Assembly (NCBI GenBank): GCA_036260935.1
Contig: DATALQ010000045.1
Coordinates: forward strand, 15,129-79,128
Direction: 5' to 3'
Length of the DNA: 64,000 nucleotides
Origin: JAEYOM01 sp036260935
GTDB taxonomy: Bacteria; Bacillota; Clostridia; Acetivibrionales; DTU013
A program made the position numbers and the translations under genes. Under the pieces are notes generated by a model. It was not told where the DNA came from. It did no database searches and saw only the letters and a list, made by a program, of their open reading frames with translations. Of this stretch, positions 31,091-40,866 are shown one piece after another. Every line of letters begins with the position of its first letter. Position 1 is the stretch's first letter.

Positions 31091-33412
31091 CTATACTGAA
31101 GCCAAGGCTGTCAAAACGTAATCCCTGCCTGCTTCCGTTCTGAACGAAAGTTTGTCTCCCTCATGCTCCGTATCCACCGCTTCGCCGTTACAGCTTACAT
31201 GGATGTTTTGTTTGATGAAAACCGAGCATTTACTGCCGCAATCGGAATGAATAACTGCACTGGTCAAGGTTCCCTCCCGCCATTCAAAATCCGCCGTGAA
31301 ACCGCCTTTGGCCCTCAGACCGCCGACGCTCCCGTTCCGCCAATCAGTTGGAAGAGCGGGAAGAAATTCCATACCTCCTTCGTGGCATTGCAGCAGCATT
31401 TCGGCTATTCCTGCCGTACCTCCGAAATTACCGTCGATCTGAAAAGGTGGGTGAGAATCCAGCATGTTGACCTGTGTAGATCGTTTCAATAACTCCATAA
31501 GGTTTTCATATGCCTTTTCTCCATCCTTCAGTCTAGCCCACATATTGATAATCCAAGCCCTGCTCCAGCCTGTATGGCCGCCTCCGTGCGCCAACCGCCT
31601 TTCCAGAGTCTTCCTTGCGGCCAATGCAAGCTCCGGGGTCTTCCTGACCGAAAACATGTCGCCGGGATGCAGTCCGAACAAATGCGATATGTGCCTGTGC
31701 CCTATCTCGGCTTCTTCATAGTCTTCAGACCATTCCTGTATCTGACCGAATTTACCTATTTGAGGTTTCGGAAGCTTGCCGACCGCTTCTTTCAACTGTT
31801 CTGAGAAAGCAGTATCAAGTCCCAGAATTCGTGCTGCAGAAATACAGTCGGAGAATAACGAATGGATAATCTGACTGTCCATGGAAGGCCCGATACACAA
31901 GCATCCCTTTTCGCTATTTTCAAGTATGTAAGTATTCTCGGGAGAAACTGAAGGACAGGTCACAAGTCTGCCCTGCTCATCCTCTATAAGGTAATCCAGA
32001 AGGAATTCCGCCGCCTCCTTCATGATCGGATAGGCACGTTTCAGGAACTCCCTGTCCATTCCATACTCGTAGTGCTCCCAAAGATGAAGGCAAAGCCAGG
32101 CTGCCCCCATTGGCCAATAGGTTGCAGGTATCCATATGTCCTGGGGTGCAGTATCTCCCCATATATCCGTATTGTGATGGGCCACAAAGCCACGGCAGCC
32201 GTACATAACCCTTGCCGTCTTCCTTCCGGGCTCCCGCATCCTTTCGATATGGTCGAAAAGCGGTTCATGACACTCGGACAGGTTGCAGGATTCTGCAGGC
32301 CAATAATTCATCTCTGTATTTATATTGATTGTAAATTTGCTATCCCACGGCGGAAGCATGTCCTGATTCCATATTCCCTGGAGGTTTGCCGGCAGGCAGC
32401 CCGGTCGGCTGGACGAAATCAACAGGTACCGCCCGAACTGGTAATACAGCGCCACCAGCGCAGGGTCCTTTTCCCCGCTTTTCAGCCTTTCCAAACGTTC
32501 GGCCGTATCCATACCTTCAAGTACATTTGTATGCTCGTTACCGCCTATGCTCAATGTAACTCGTTTAAAAAGTCCCGAGTAATCCGCTATATGGTCCGAC
32601 AGCAGCATGTCGTAGCCCTTTTTTTCCGCTTTATCCAAATACTCTTTGCATCGGGCTTCATAATCCTTGTTATAAAAGCTGGTTGCGGCAGATAAAATCA
32701 AAGTAACGGTATCGGCCCGCTCAACAGTTATATTCTCGCCTATTGTTGCTACGCTGCCGCCTTCAGCTATAGCTCTGACCATGGTACAGAATCTGATTCC
32801 CTTTTCAGAACCGCAGCTGGCAAACATGCAGATGGTATTATTATCATAAGACTTTACGACGTCGAGATACCTTCCTCTTCTGAGTGCTGCCGAAAAACTG
32901 ATCGAGCCGGGCTTATCAGCGCTCAAGCGTATGACCATCACCTGATCTGCTGCGCTGGAAAAATACCGGCGGGTATAATTAACGCCTGCGGAATTGAAGG
33001 CTACGGAAACAGTTGCGTTTTCAAGGTTCAGCTCTCTTTCATAATTATCCGTATGGTTTCCATCAACCTCAAAATTCAAAAAAAGGTCTCCCATTGTCTG
33101 ATAAGGCCGCTGACTTTCCGGCACCCCGGAAAGTGCCATTGAGGCAAGCCTTTCTGCCTCCCTGATCCTTCCTTCGAACAGCAGTCTCCTGATAATCGGT
33201 AGATTTTTCAATGCATCGGGATTGTTCCTGTCAATCGGATCGCCATACCAAATGCTGTCTTCATTGAGCTGTATCTGCTCCCTTTCGGCCTTACCGTAAA
33301 CCATTCCGCCCAATCTTCCGTTTCCTATCGGAAGCGCCTCGTTCCAGGAAGTAGCAGGCTTTTTGTACCAAAGTCTATTGTCCTGCTCAAATATGTAATT
33401 CCCCTTAGGCAT
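31091..33412 (-). CDS. GH95 family glycosidase (probable alpha-L-fucosidase)
   Basis: A 773-residue protein, normal for GH95. The N-terminal beta domain begins LWYKKPATSWNEALPIGNGRLGGMVYG and includes EQIQLNEDSIWYG. The (alpha/alpha)6 catalytic domain contains NTEMNYWPAE (Asn pair region), CPSVSPEN (acid Glu) and IDGNFGGTAGIAEML (Asp). GH95 enzymes release terminal alpha-1,2-linked L-fucose by inversion, and some act on alpha-L-galactose. No signal peptide. GGAGGAG lies before the ATG. It follows the ABC permease genes after a 283-base gap with no recognised feature. Confidence 0.9.
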   Translation of the reverse strand: MPKGNYIFEQDNRLWYKKPATSWNEALPIGNGRLGGMVYGKAEREQIQLNEDSIWYGDPIDRNNPDALKNLPIIRRLLFEGRIREAERLASMALSGVPESQRPYQTMGDLFLNFEVDGNHTDNYERELNLENATVSVAFNSAGVNYTRRYFSSAADQVMVIRLSADKPGSISFSAALRRGRYLDVVKSYDNNTICMFASCGSEKGIRFCTMVRAIAEGGSVATIGENITVERADTVTLILSAATSFYNKDYEARCKEYLDKAEKKGYDMLLSDHIADYSGLFKRVTLSIGGNEHTNVLEGMDTAERLERLKSGEKDPALVALYYQFGRYLLISSSRPGCLPANLQGIWNQDMLPPWDSKFTININTEMNYWPAESCNLSECHEPLFDHIERMREPGRKTARVMYGCRGFVAHHNTDIWGDTAPQDIWIPATYWPMGAAWLCLHLWEHYEYGMDREFLKRAYPIMKEAAEFLLDYLIEDEQGRLVTCPSVSPENTYILENSEKGCLCIGPSMDSQIIHSLFSDCISAARILGLDTAFSEQLKEAVGKLPKPQIGKFGQIQEWSEDYEEAEIGHRHISHLFGLHPGDMFSVRKTPELALAARKTLERRLAHGGGHTGWSRAWIINMWARLKDGEKAYENLMELLKRSTQVNMLDSHPPFQIDGNFGGTAGIAEMLLQCHEGGMEFLPALPTDWRNGSVGGLRAKGGFTADFEWREGTLTSAVIHSDCGSKCSVFIKQNIHVSCNGEAVDTEHEGDKLSFRTEAGRDYVLTALASV

Positions 33413-33695
33413 ACGTCTCCTCCAAACCTTAACAGATCAATTTTCATGCAATATCGCCATGGAAACAGTATAAGCATGCTTCCATCTTTTTAACCTATAT
33501 GGAAATTATATTACAATACCGCCGATTCATCAAACAGCCCTTGCACTCGGGAAAAAGGCTAAGATGCCAAAACAGGCCTATTATCTATCTGGTGCCGAAG
33601 GTTTCCATGTTTTCCTTCCAAGCACTTCGAACAAATAATAAGCCTGCATTACACAAATATAAAACCTTGTGTCTTATGAATGGCTGTCCTGGTTT

Positions 33696-34613
33696 TTAGC
33701 CTTTTACCGCACCGATCATAACACCGTTAACGAAATACTTCTGAAGGAACGGATATACGACCAGGATTGGTACGGATGCGACGATTGTGACCGCTGCACG
33801 GATTGAAACTGGCGTTACGGAATCGGTTACGATCATGTTTCCATAAACAGCGTCCGCGCTTTTGTTTGTACCTGAACTCATGGAAGCGGAAATCAATTTC
33901 ATCATTTCATACTGAAGAGTTGTCAGGTTATCCTTGCCGAAGCAATATATGAAGGTATCGAACCAGGAGTTCCACGCACCGACAGCGCACCACAGTGCTA
34001 TCGTAGCCAGAACAGGCTTACAGACCGGAAGCATTATCTGCATGAATATCCTGAAATGTCCGGCCCCGTCTATCTGAGCGGCCTCAACAAGGCTGCTCGG
34101 AAGAGTCTGCATATAAGCTCTTATTACAATGATATTGAAGGCGCTGATCAATCCCGGCAGGATGTAAACGGAAAAGTTGCCTATCATATGCAGGTTCCTG
34201 ATCAGGAAGTACTGTGGAATCAGTCCGGCCGACACATACATAGTCAGCAGGAAAAATCTCGTAACAAATTTTCTCCACACGAACTCAGGACGGGACAGCA
34301 CATAACCTACCATTGCGGAGGTGAAGACGCCCAAAACCGTTGAAATCACAGTACGGAGTACTGAGTTAATTGATGCAATCACAAGAAGCTGATTTTTGAA
34401 TACCGTTTCATAATTGAACAGTGAAAAATCCCGTGGCCAAAAAGTAATACCGCCGCGTAATGTGTCCTGTGAATTGTTGAACGATACAGCAATGGTATTC
34501 CAAAACGGGTAAATCATAACTATCATTACCAACATCATTATGGTAGTGTTAATGGAATAAAAAATTATCGGCTCCAATTTAATTTTATTCTTTTTAAGCG
34601 CGATTTGAGTCAT
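33696..34613 (-). CDS. Sugar ABC transporter permease (LplC/YtcP type)
   Basis: A 305-residue protein with six membrane segments. The permease signature (EAAQIDGAGHFRIFMQIMLP) lies near residue 190, with the N-terminus AVSFNNSQDTLRGGITFWP typical of the LplC/YtcP type used for oligosaccharides. It pairs with the permease upstream (12 bases apart). The ATPase is missing here, as is common where a shared MsmK-type ATPase serves several importers. Confidence 0.9.
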   Translation of the reverse strand: MTQIALKKNKIKLEPIIFYSINTTIMMLVMIVMIYPFWNTIAVSFNNSQDTLRGGITFWPRDFSLFNYETVFKNQLLVIASINSVLRTVISTVLGVFTSAMVGYVLSRPEFVWRKFVTRFFLLTMYVSAGLIPQYFLIRNLHMIGNFSVYILPGLISAFNIIVIRAYMQTLPSSLVEAAQIDGAGHFRIFMQIMLPVCKPVLATIALWCAVGAWNSWFDTFIYCFGKDNLTTLQYEMMKLISASMSSGTNKSADAVYGNMIVTDSVTPVSIRAAVTIVASVPILVVYPFLQKYFVNGVMIGAVKG

Positions 34614-34625
34614 TGTCTTCTCCCC

Positions 34626-35588
34626 CTAGAACACACTTTCTTCATCCATTCTTCCTGAAATGTAATTTGTGATAGCTATCAATACGATGGATATCACCGA
34701 CTTGAGCATACCGCTTGCAGTAGCCAGAGAATAGTTGCCGAGTGTGATACCGTATTTCAGTACGAATATATCAATTGTTTCGGAAACATCCATTACCAGG
34801 CCTCTGCCCAGCAGATACTGAATCTCAAAGCCTGCATTCATTATCCACCCGATGTTCATGATTAAAAGAACGATGATTGTCGGACGAATTCCGGGAAGCG
34901 TAATATGCCATATCTTATGGTAACGGTTTCCACCGTCTATTTCACATGATTCATACAGCTGAGGGTCGATTGCCGACATAGCTGCAATATATATGATGGA
35001 ATTCCAGCCTACTTCCTTCCATACATTCGAAAATGCAACGATCCACCAGAAATAGTTGGGTTCACCAAGCCAAAGTATAGGCTTTTCAATCACTCCCAAC
35101 CACATTAGCAGATTATTCAGAGTACCGTCATAGGTCGACAAAATATTTGAAATCAGGGAGCAGACGATTACCCAGCTTAGAAAATGAGGCAGATATGAAG
35201 CAGTCTGGGTAATACGCTTGAAGTTCAAACTACGTATCTCATTCAATAAAAGTGCAAAACCTATAGCAAAAACAAAGCCGAATACCAGATTCAACACGGA
35301 CATTACGAGCGTGTTTCTGAAATCCTGCCAGAAGATACGATCCTGAAATAGAAACTTGAACTGGTCAAAGCCAACAAAAGTAGATTTAAAATATCCCTTG
35401 TTAGGCCTGAAATTTTGAAATGCCATGATCCATCCCGTAAGCGGCCAATAGGAAAAAATAAAGGTGATGATCATGCATGGAATTATCATGAAAAAAAGCG
35501 ATTTTTGGGATTTGTAACGGTTAAAAAGTTTTTTCCGTTCTACAAGCTTTATAGCCTTCTTCTGTAACGCTATATCATTGACAGCCAT
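34626..35588 (-). CDS. Sugar ABC transporter permease (LplB type)
   Basis: A 320-residue protein with six membrane segments. It begins with a basic stretch, then FFMIIPCMIITFIFSYWPLTGWIMAFQNF, and has the permease signature ESCEIDGGNRYHKIWHITLPG. This is the LplB/YtcP-system type. The start is placed at ATG 35588 with GGAGAG six to seven bases upstream; a longer in-frame version starts far upstream inside the hairpin region. It follows the solute-binding gene after a strong hairpin at 35694-35731. Confidence 0.9.
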   Translation of the reverse strand: MAVNDIALQKKAIKLVERKKLFNRYKSQKSLFFMIIPCMIITFIFSYWPLTGWIMAFQNFRPNKGYFKSTFVGFDQFKFLFQDRIFWQDFRNTLVMSVLNLVFGFVFAIGFALLLNEIRSLNFKRITQTASYLPHFLSWVIVCSLISNILSTYDGTLNNLLMWLGVIEKPILWLGEPNYFWWIVAFSNVWKEVGWNSIIYIAAMSAIDPQLYESCEIDGGNRYHKIWHITLPGIRPTIIVLLIMNIGWIMNAGFEIQYLLGRGLVMDVSETIDIFVLKYGITLGNYSLATASGMLKSVISIVLIAITNYISGRMDEESVF

Positions 35589-35693
35589 ATTCATCTCTCC
35601 AAATCCTGTAGGTAGTTTAACGCTTTTACAAAATCTCGGGGGCGTCGAGCCCCACTCGATTTTGGCCTGATTCCGTTTTACGGAATGGCTGGT

Positions 35694-35731
35694 AATAAAA
35701 CTATGAAGAGAGGAATATCCTCTCTTCATAG
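35694..35731 (-). terminator. Hairpin/attenuator between solute-binding protein and permease genes
   Basis: A 13-bp stem (CTATGAAGAGAGGA / TCCTCTCTTCATAG) followed on the minus strand by TTTTATTA. It lies 16 bases after the binding-protein stop, so it would reduce transcription into the permeases and protect the upstream mRNA, giving more binding protein than permease. Confidence 0.8.
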
Positions 35732-35747
35732 CTAGGACCATAATCCT

Positions 35748-37505
35748 TTATTGCTTAGCTAATTCCATTTTTGCTTTTATCTGTTTGTTTATTTCATCAA
35801 GATAAGCATTCGGATTATCGGATTCGATTTCCTTGAGGAATTTGTCCCACAAAGCGTCAAACTTGCTGGGATCAGAGAGAATCAACTGCGGATAGTACTT
35901 ACGGCAGGTATCTGCTATCTTGTTGGTAGCAACCTTTGCCGGGCTTCCGTCTTCAAGCGGGAATGACCATACAGGATAGTAAGCCGGACGCTGTGTCGGC
36001 GTCGAGAGTATCTGAGCCGGGAACTGGATGTTCATATCCTTCAGGAATTTCTGGTCAAACTCGCTCTGAGATGCCAGATATTCATCTGCAGAATCGCCAG
36101 GTCCGCAAGGAGCGCCGTCATCATACAGGCCCTGCATCTTGGGTGTATACTGCCACAGCGTATCACCAGTCGTGTCGCGCCTCTTGGCGTTATCCCTGTT
36201 GATATCTCTGCGTTCTTTAGTCAATGCCTTACCAACTGTTCCAACCTTGGTCCAGTCTTTGCCTTCTATACCCCACTGCAGGTAGTTCTGAACTTCAGGG
36301 TTCAACAGCCAATCCCAGAAAGCAAATATACGATCAGGGTTCTTTGCACTTGTTGAAACTGTGAGTCCGCCTGTACCGGAAATTGTTTTCGCCGGAGGAT
36401 CGATATAATTGTCCTTGACACCGGGATTTGTGATCGGTACTGCAACATAGGTGCGTTCAAATTTTCCTGCGGAATTCAGAGCGTTGGTGCCGTTACCGAA
36501 GTTCCATGCCTGGTCGAACATACCCAGAACAGCTCCGGTGGACAACCTTGCAATATACTGGTCATAGTTCTCTGTGAAAGTCTCTGCTTCGATTATACCT
36601 TTGCGGTATTCTTCGTTAAGCTTCAAATAGTATGCTTTTGCTGTATCGGTATTCTGATACAGTGAAGCTACGAGAGTGTTAGGATCTACGTATGCGTCAC
36701 CGTCATTGCCGGCGCCCATAAGGTGCTGTGCAGGATTGCGCAGGCAGAAGTCTCTCCAGCCGTCGCAAAGGATTTCGAAGCCTATTGTCTTAGCTCCGTC
36801 GATAGTCGGATATTTTGCCTTGTAATCTTCGAGCATCTTGAAGTATTCATCCAAAGTTTTCGGAATCTTGTATCCGGAATCCTGAACGACTGCCTTCTGC
36901 ATGAAGAAGCCTACGCCACCAACATTGAAGATAGGCGGGGTAGTATTCGGGAAAGCGTTGTAATTCTCTACGCAATAAGCGTGTTTTCCGTCCAATGCAG
37001 CTATCATCGACTTCATGAAAGGAGCATAGTGTGCCTTGAGATTCGGATATTTGTTGATGTAGTCTTCTACTGGGATGAGTGCTCCGGCATCAAAGAATTT
37101 CTTTGCTTCTGCGCCGAACATTACATCCGGATAGTCGCCGCCTGCAAGCAGAACGCCGACCTTTTCATTCAGATCTCCTACGAGGAACTGGAAATCAACT
37201 GTGACACCAGTCAATTCGGTGATCTTCTTGAGAACCGGGTTGTCCTTCGAAGGTGCCTGGCCGGGGTCACGAATAAACAGAGTGTAGGTAAAGGGTGACC
37301 TGTCAGCCATGGGAGTCAAACCTGTTTCAGCATCCTTCTCGACTGCGGGAGCAGTAGAAGCAGCTTCTACGGTTGCTGCTGCATCCGAAGATCCGGCTGC
37401 AGCTGTTGATGCTGTGTCTGTCTGAGTTGCGTTGCCGCATGCAGCAACTGAGAAAATCATAGAGACAACCAGCAGTGCAGCCAATACGAGTCTAAGCATT
37501 TTCAT
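35748..37505 (-). CDS. Extracellular solute-binding lipoprotein, LplA type (copy 2)
   Basis: A 585-residue lipoprotein: signal peptide with lipobox ...SVAAC, anchor Cys-23, then an Ala/Thr/Ser-rich linker. The body shows features of large oligosaccharide-binding proteins (FLVGDLNEKVGVLLAGGDYPDV, then YFKMLEDYKAKYPTIDG, GAGNDGDAYVDPNT). It is clearly homologous to the gene directly upstream (37621-39321) along its whole length, so this is a tandem duplication. The start at ATG 37505 has AAAGGTGG upstream. It delivers imported sugar to the permease pair downstream. Confidence 0.92.
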   Translation of the reverse strand: MKMLRLVLAALLVVSMIFSVAACGNATQTDTASTAAAGSSDAAATVEAASTAPAVEKDAETGLTPMADRSPFTYTLFIRDPGQAPSKDNPVLKKITELTGVTVDFQFLVGDLNEKVGVLLAGGDYPDVMFGAEAKKFFDAGALIPVEDYINKYPNLKAHYAPFMKSMIAALDGKHAYCVENYNAFPNTTPPIFNVGGVGFFMQKAVVQDSGYKIPKTLDEYFKMLEDYKAKYPTIDGAKTIGFEILCDGWRDFCLRNPAQHLMGAGNDGDAYVDPNTLVASLYQNTDTAKAYYLKLNEEYRKGIIEAETFTENYDQYIARLSTGAVLGMFDQAWNFGNGTNALNSAGKFERTYVAVPITNPGVKDNYIDPPAKTISGTGGLTVSTSAKNPDRIFAFWDWLLNPEVQNYLQWGIEGKDWTKVGTVGKALTKERRDINRDNAKRRDTTGDTLWQYTPKMQGLYDDGAPCGPGDSADEYLASQSEFDQKFLKDMNIQFPAQILSTPTQRPAYYPVWSFPLEDGSPAKVATNKIADTCRKYYPQLILSDPSKFDALWDKFLKEIESDNPNAYLDEINKQIKAKMELAKQ

Positions 37506-37620
37506 TTTTGAAACATCCACCTTTCTTTTTTTCTTAATCGTAGCATAGACGACAAAGAGGTTCATTTAAAAAAAAGTACTGAAAATTTCAAAAATTATAC
37601 TTGTTTACAATATTACTCGT

Positions 37621-39321
37621 TTATTTCCCCATGTATCTTCCGATTTGCCTGTTTACCTCATCAAGATATGGCTGGAGGTTGCTGTTTTTGAACTCTGCTA
37701 AAAATTCTTTCCATAACGGTTCGAATTCGCCCATATCGGACAAAACAAGGCGAGGGTAGAATTTGCGGCAGATATCCACCATTTTCATATTGGCAGCCTT
37801 GGCAGCGCTCCCGTCTTCAACAGGCAGAGCCCATACAGGATAATAGGCAGGCCGTTTTACAGGTTCGGACAAAAGCTGTGCCGGATACTTGATGCCATAT
37901 GCGTCCAGGAATTTACTATCGTAATCGGACAGGGACGCCTTGTATTCATCCTCCGATTCACTGGGCCCACAAGGTGTGCCATCCTCATAAAAGCCCTGCA
38001 TCTTCGGCGAGTAATTCCACAATGTAAAACCGGTGAGATCCCGCCTTTTAGCATCGTTGTTATAAAGTTCGCGGCGCTGTTTTGTCAATACCTTTCCATT
38101 GCTTCCGACCTTTATCCAGTCCTTCCCCTCCTCGCCCCACTGAAGATAATCCTGCACATCCTTCTGGAGCAGCCAGTCATAGAATGCAAGCAGCCGGTCG
38201 GGATCCTTGCATTTTTTTGTGATGCCTACGCCGTTGACTGCGGTTATCGTACCGTTCGGAGCGTCGAGATAACTGTCCTGTGTCCCGGGATTCACTATGG
38301 GAACCGACACATAGGTACGGTTGAATTTGCCGTCCAGCTTCAGAATATTTTCTGCCGGTATGATGTTCCAGCCCTGGTCAAAAAAGCCAAGGACGGTACC
38401 GGTTGAAATTCTGGATATATACTGGTCGTAATTTTCCGTAAAAGTCTCTGCTTCAATCATTCCCTTGTGATATTCCTCGTTCAGTTTCCTGTAATATGCT
38501 TTTGCAGTATCTGTATTTTGATAGAACGAGGCTTTGAAGGTATTTGGATCCACAAAAACGTCACCGTCGTTTCCAGCGCCCATCAGGTGCTGGGGCGGGT
38601 TGCGAAGGCAGAAATCCCTCCAGCCGTCGCACAGTATTTCATAGCCGATGGTCCTTACCCCGTCAATATCCTGATGTTTGGATTTATAAGCTTCTATTAG
38701 TTCGAAGTATTCGTCGAGCGTTTTGGGAATCGGGTATCCCGCTTCCTCCAGAACCGCTTTTTGTATGAAAAAGCCCGCTGTATTGTTTGAGAATATCGGC
38801 GACGGACGGTTGGTCATATACAGCTCCAGTATATATTGATGGCCGTCGTGAGCCTTCATTTTTTCATAATGAGGAGAATACAGGGCGTTGAGATTCTTGT
38901 ATTTGGGCAGCTTATCCTCCAGCGGTATGAATACGCCTGCATCGATAAACTTTTGAGCTTCGGCGAAAATAGCGTCCGGATAATCCTCGCCGGCTATCAG
39001 GACACCCATCTTCTGATCAAGGTCGCCTACGAGGAAGTCGAAATCAATGGTGACTCCCGTCAGTTCGGCAATTCTTTTAAGTACCGGATTATCCTTGGAA
39101 GGGGCGGTACTGGCATCCCGTATGAATATTTTGAAGGTGACGGGCTTTCCTGCATCCGCCATGGCAGCCAGGCCGTCGTCCGGAGTCCCGCTTTCCGTTA
39201 TGGTAGTCTCCGGCATAACGGGCAGCGTTTTTTTATTTGTATCGTCACCGATTCCGCACGACGTAAAGGAAAAAAACAATACCAATGTCAAACCAACCGA
39301 TATTCCGCGAAATAGTTTCAT
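37621..39321 (-). CDS. Extracellular solute-binding lipoprotein, LplA type (copy 1)
   Basis: A 566-residue lipoprotein, signal peptide with lipobox ...SFTSC (Cys-22). It shares with copy 2 the blocks FLVGDLDQKMGVLIAGEDYPD, GYEILCDGWRDFCLRNP, GAGNDGD and YYRKLNEEYHKGMIEAETF. Between copies the linker and signal peptide have diverged most, and the ligand-facing stretch after YILE (NRPSPIF against TTPPIF) also differs, which may mean different sugars. The start at ATG 39321 has AAGGTGGGG upstream. It lies 18 bases after the YesN-type regulator. Confidence 0.9.
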   Translation of the reverse strand: MKLFRGISVGLTLVLFFSFTSCGIGDDTNKKTLPVMPETTITESGTPDDGLAAMADAGKPVTFKIFIRDASTAPSKDNPVLKRIAELTGVTIDFDFLVGDLDQKMGVLIAGEDYPDAIFAEAQKFIDAGVFIPLEDKLPKYKNLNALYSPHYEKMKAHDGHQYILELYMTNRPSPIFSNNTAGFFIQKAVLEEAGYPIPKTLDEYFELIEAYKSKHQDIDGVRTIGYEILCDGWRDFCLRNPPQHLMGAGNDGDVFVDPNTFKASFYQNTDTAKAYYRKLNEEYHKGMIEAETFTENYDQYISRISTGTVLGFFDQGWNIIPAENILKLDGKFNRTYVSVPIVNPGTQDSYLDAPNGTITAVNGVGITKKCKDPDRLLAFYDWLLQKDVQDYLQWGEEGKDWIKVGSNGKVLTKQRRELYNNDAKRRDLTGFTLWNYSPKMQGFYEDGTPCGPSESEDEYKASLSDYDSKFLDAYGIKYPAQLLSEPVKRPAYYPVWALPVEDGSAAKAANMKMVDICRKFYPRLVLSDMGEFEPLWKEFLAEFKNSNLQPYLDEVNRQIGRYMGK

Positions 39322-39339
39322 TTTGCACCCCACCTTACT

Positions 39340-40866
39340 TTACTGCATCTCATTCCTATACTCCGACGGGCTTTTCCCGACCTCCTGTGAAAACTTCACT
39401 ATGAAATAACTGCTTTCAGTAAAGCCCACTACATTTGCTATTTCGTATATAAGCTTATCTGTCTGCATCAGAAGCTTTTTGGCTTCCGAAATGCGAATTT
39501 TGTTGACATATTCCTTAAAACTCATACCAGTAGTCTTTTGAAATACCCTGCCAAGGTATGCGGCATTTATATAGAATATATCTGCTACCTGTTTCAAACT
39601 GATCTGTTCCATATAGTGCGAAAGTATATACTCTATTACCTCTTTGCCGATACCTGCATTTGAAAGGCGGGTATTTTTTTCAATGAAATCGAAGCCTTCC
39701 GCTATAAGTAAGCGCAGCATTTCCTGCCATTGGGAGAAGGTTACGAAATACGTATTGTCCATCCATTCGGGACGCGGCAGGAAGGGCTCGCTTTTGTCGG
39801 AATCGGCAACTTTGGATATTTCATTGATCAGAAGATAATATATCCTGTATATTATCTCCTGAATAAACTGAATTCCCGTATGTTCCCTGTAAATCTCGCC
39901 TGCAAGCCTTTCTACATCCTGCATCATTCCGCTTCTGTCAAGCGAAAGTATATGCTGCTTGATCTGTTCCAGGTATTTCGTCTCGAGAAAAAATTCCCCT
40001 CCCGCTTTATAATTGTCAGGGCAGTAATCCAGAAATTGCACCCTTGAGAAAAACAGTTCTGTCAGCATTTCATAATTGTGATTTGACAGATCTTCTCTAA
40101 AAGTATCCTTACTATGTTCAAAAACATAGGAGTCGAAGAGAAGCGCGCATTCAAGGCCCTCATTTTTCAATTCCTCCGATAGTTTTAGTGCGAAGGCCCG
40201 TTTATCGTAGCTATATGGCTCGAAGGTTTTTGGAGGCAGTAAAAACGAGTATTGGCTGCCTCTGACGCGGAACTGGTAGTTATCGATTTCCCCCAATTGC
40301 CTTGAAAAGCATTCCTGTATCGTATCGTGAGGAGTTTCGCTGCCGTTGACACTTTTACACTGCAGCAGCACGCAGACCATATACGTATAGCCCTTGAAAA
40401 TACTTCTTTCTATTCGCACGCCGTTGTACAGCTTTTGAAAAAGCTTCATATGTTCGCGATTGGCGGAATTATCCTTTTCATTCCGGTAATTGTCCAGCTC
40501 CCTGCGGATTTTATCCAATAAAGGCAGTATCTCCTTCACATCCACAGGCTTGCTCAAATATGCTTTTACTCCGTACTTCATTGCTTCCTTTGCATATTCG
40601 AATTCATAATAGCCCGAAAGCATGACCACCTGAGTATTTGCATACTCGCCTTGCCTCAGCAGGCTAAGAAATTCAAGACCGTCCATAACCGGCATGCGAA
40701 CATCGAGCAGGATCAAATCAGGGCACACTTCCGGAAGCTTCTCCAAAGCTTCCTTACCGTTCTGCGCGGTGCTGCTGACACAAAATCCATGCTCTTCAAA
40801 GGGTATGGCCTTTGCCAGATTCTCTCTTATGCTTTTTTCATCATCAATCAGCAAAACTGAGTACAC
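39340..40866 (-). CDS. YesN-type response regulator with AraC DNA-binding domain
   Basis: A 508-residue protein. The receiver domain (1-120) has the acidic pair at 8-9, phosphoacceptor Asp-55 in LILLDVRMP and Lys-106 in YLSKP. A middle region of about 270 residues has no assigned fold. The C-terminal AraC-type double helix-turn-helix contains ISLKQVADIFYINAAYLGRVFQ, then GMSFKEYVNKIRISEAKKLL. The start codon is GTG after AAGGAGG. It overlaps the kinase gene by 23 bases. It likely activates the solute-binding/permease genes downstream in response to the extracellular sugar. Confidence 0.92.
   Translation of the reverse strand: MYSVLLIDDEKSIRENLAKAIPFEEHGFCVSSTAQNGKEALEKLPEVCPDLILLDVRMPVMDGLEFLSLLRQGEYANTQVVMLSGYYEFEYAKEAMKYGVKAYLSKPVDVKEILPLLDKIRRELDNYRNEKDNSANREHMKLFQKLYNGVRIERSIFKGYTYMVCVLLQCKSVNGSETPHDTIQECFSRQLGEIDNYQFRVRGSQYSFLLPPKTFEPYSYDKRAFALKLSEELKNEGLECALLFDSYVFEHSKDTFREDLSNHNYEMLTELFFSRVQFLDYCPDNYKAGGEFFLETKYLEQIKQHILSLDRSGMMQDVERLAGEIYREHTGIQFIQEIIYRIYYLLINEISKVADSDKSEPFLPRPEWMDNTYFVTFSQWQEMLRLLIAEGFDFIEKNTRLSNAGIGKEVIEYILSHYMEQISLKQVADIFYINAAYLGRVFQKTTGMSFKEYVNKIRISEAKKLLMQTDKLIYEIANVVGFTESSYFIVKFSQEVGKSPSEYRNEMQ

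Noticed and set aside
33413..33695. Possible gene or terminator between the permease and GH95 genes
   Set aside because: Only short frames without ribosome-binding sites; no convincing hairpin with a T run.
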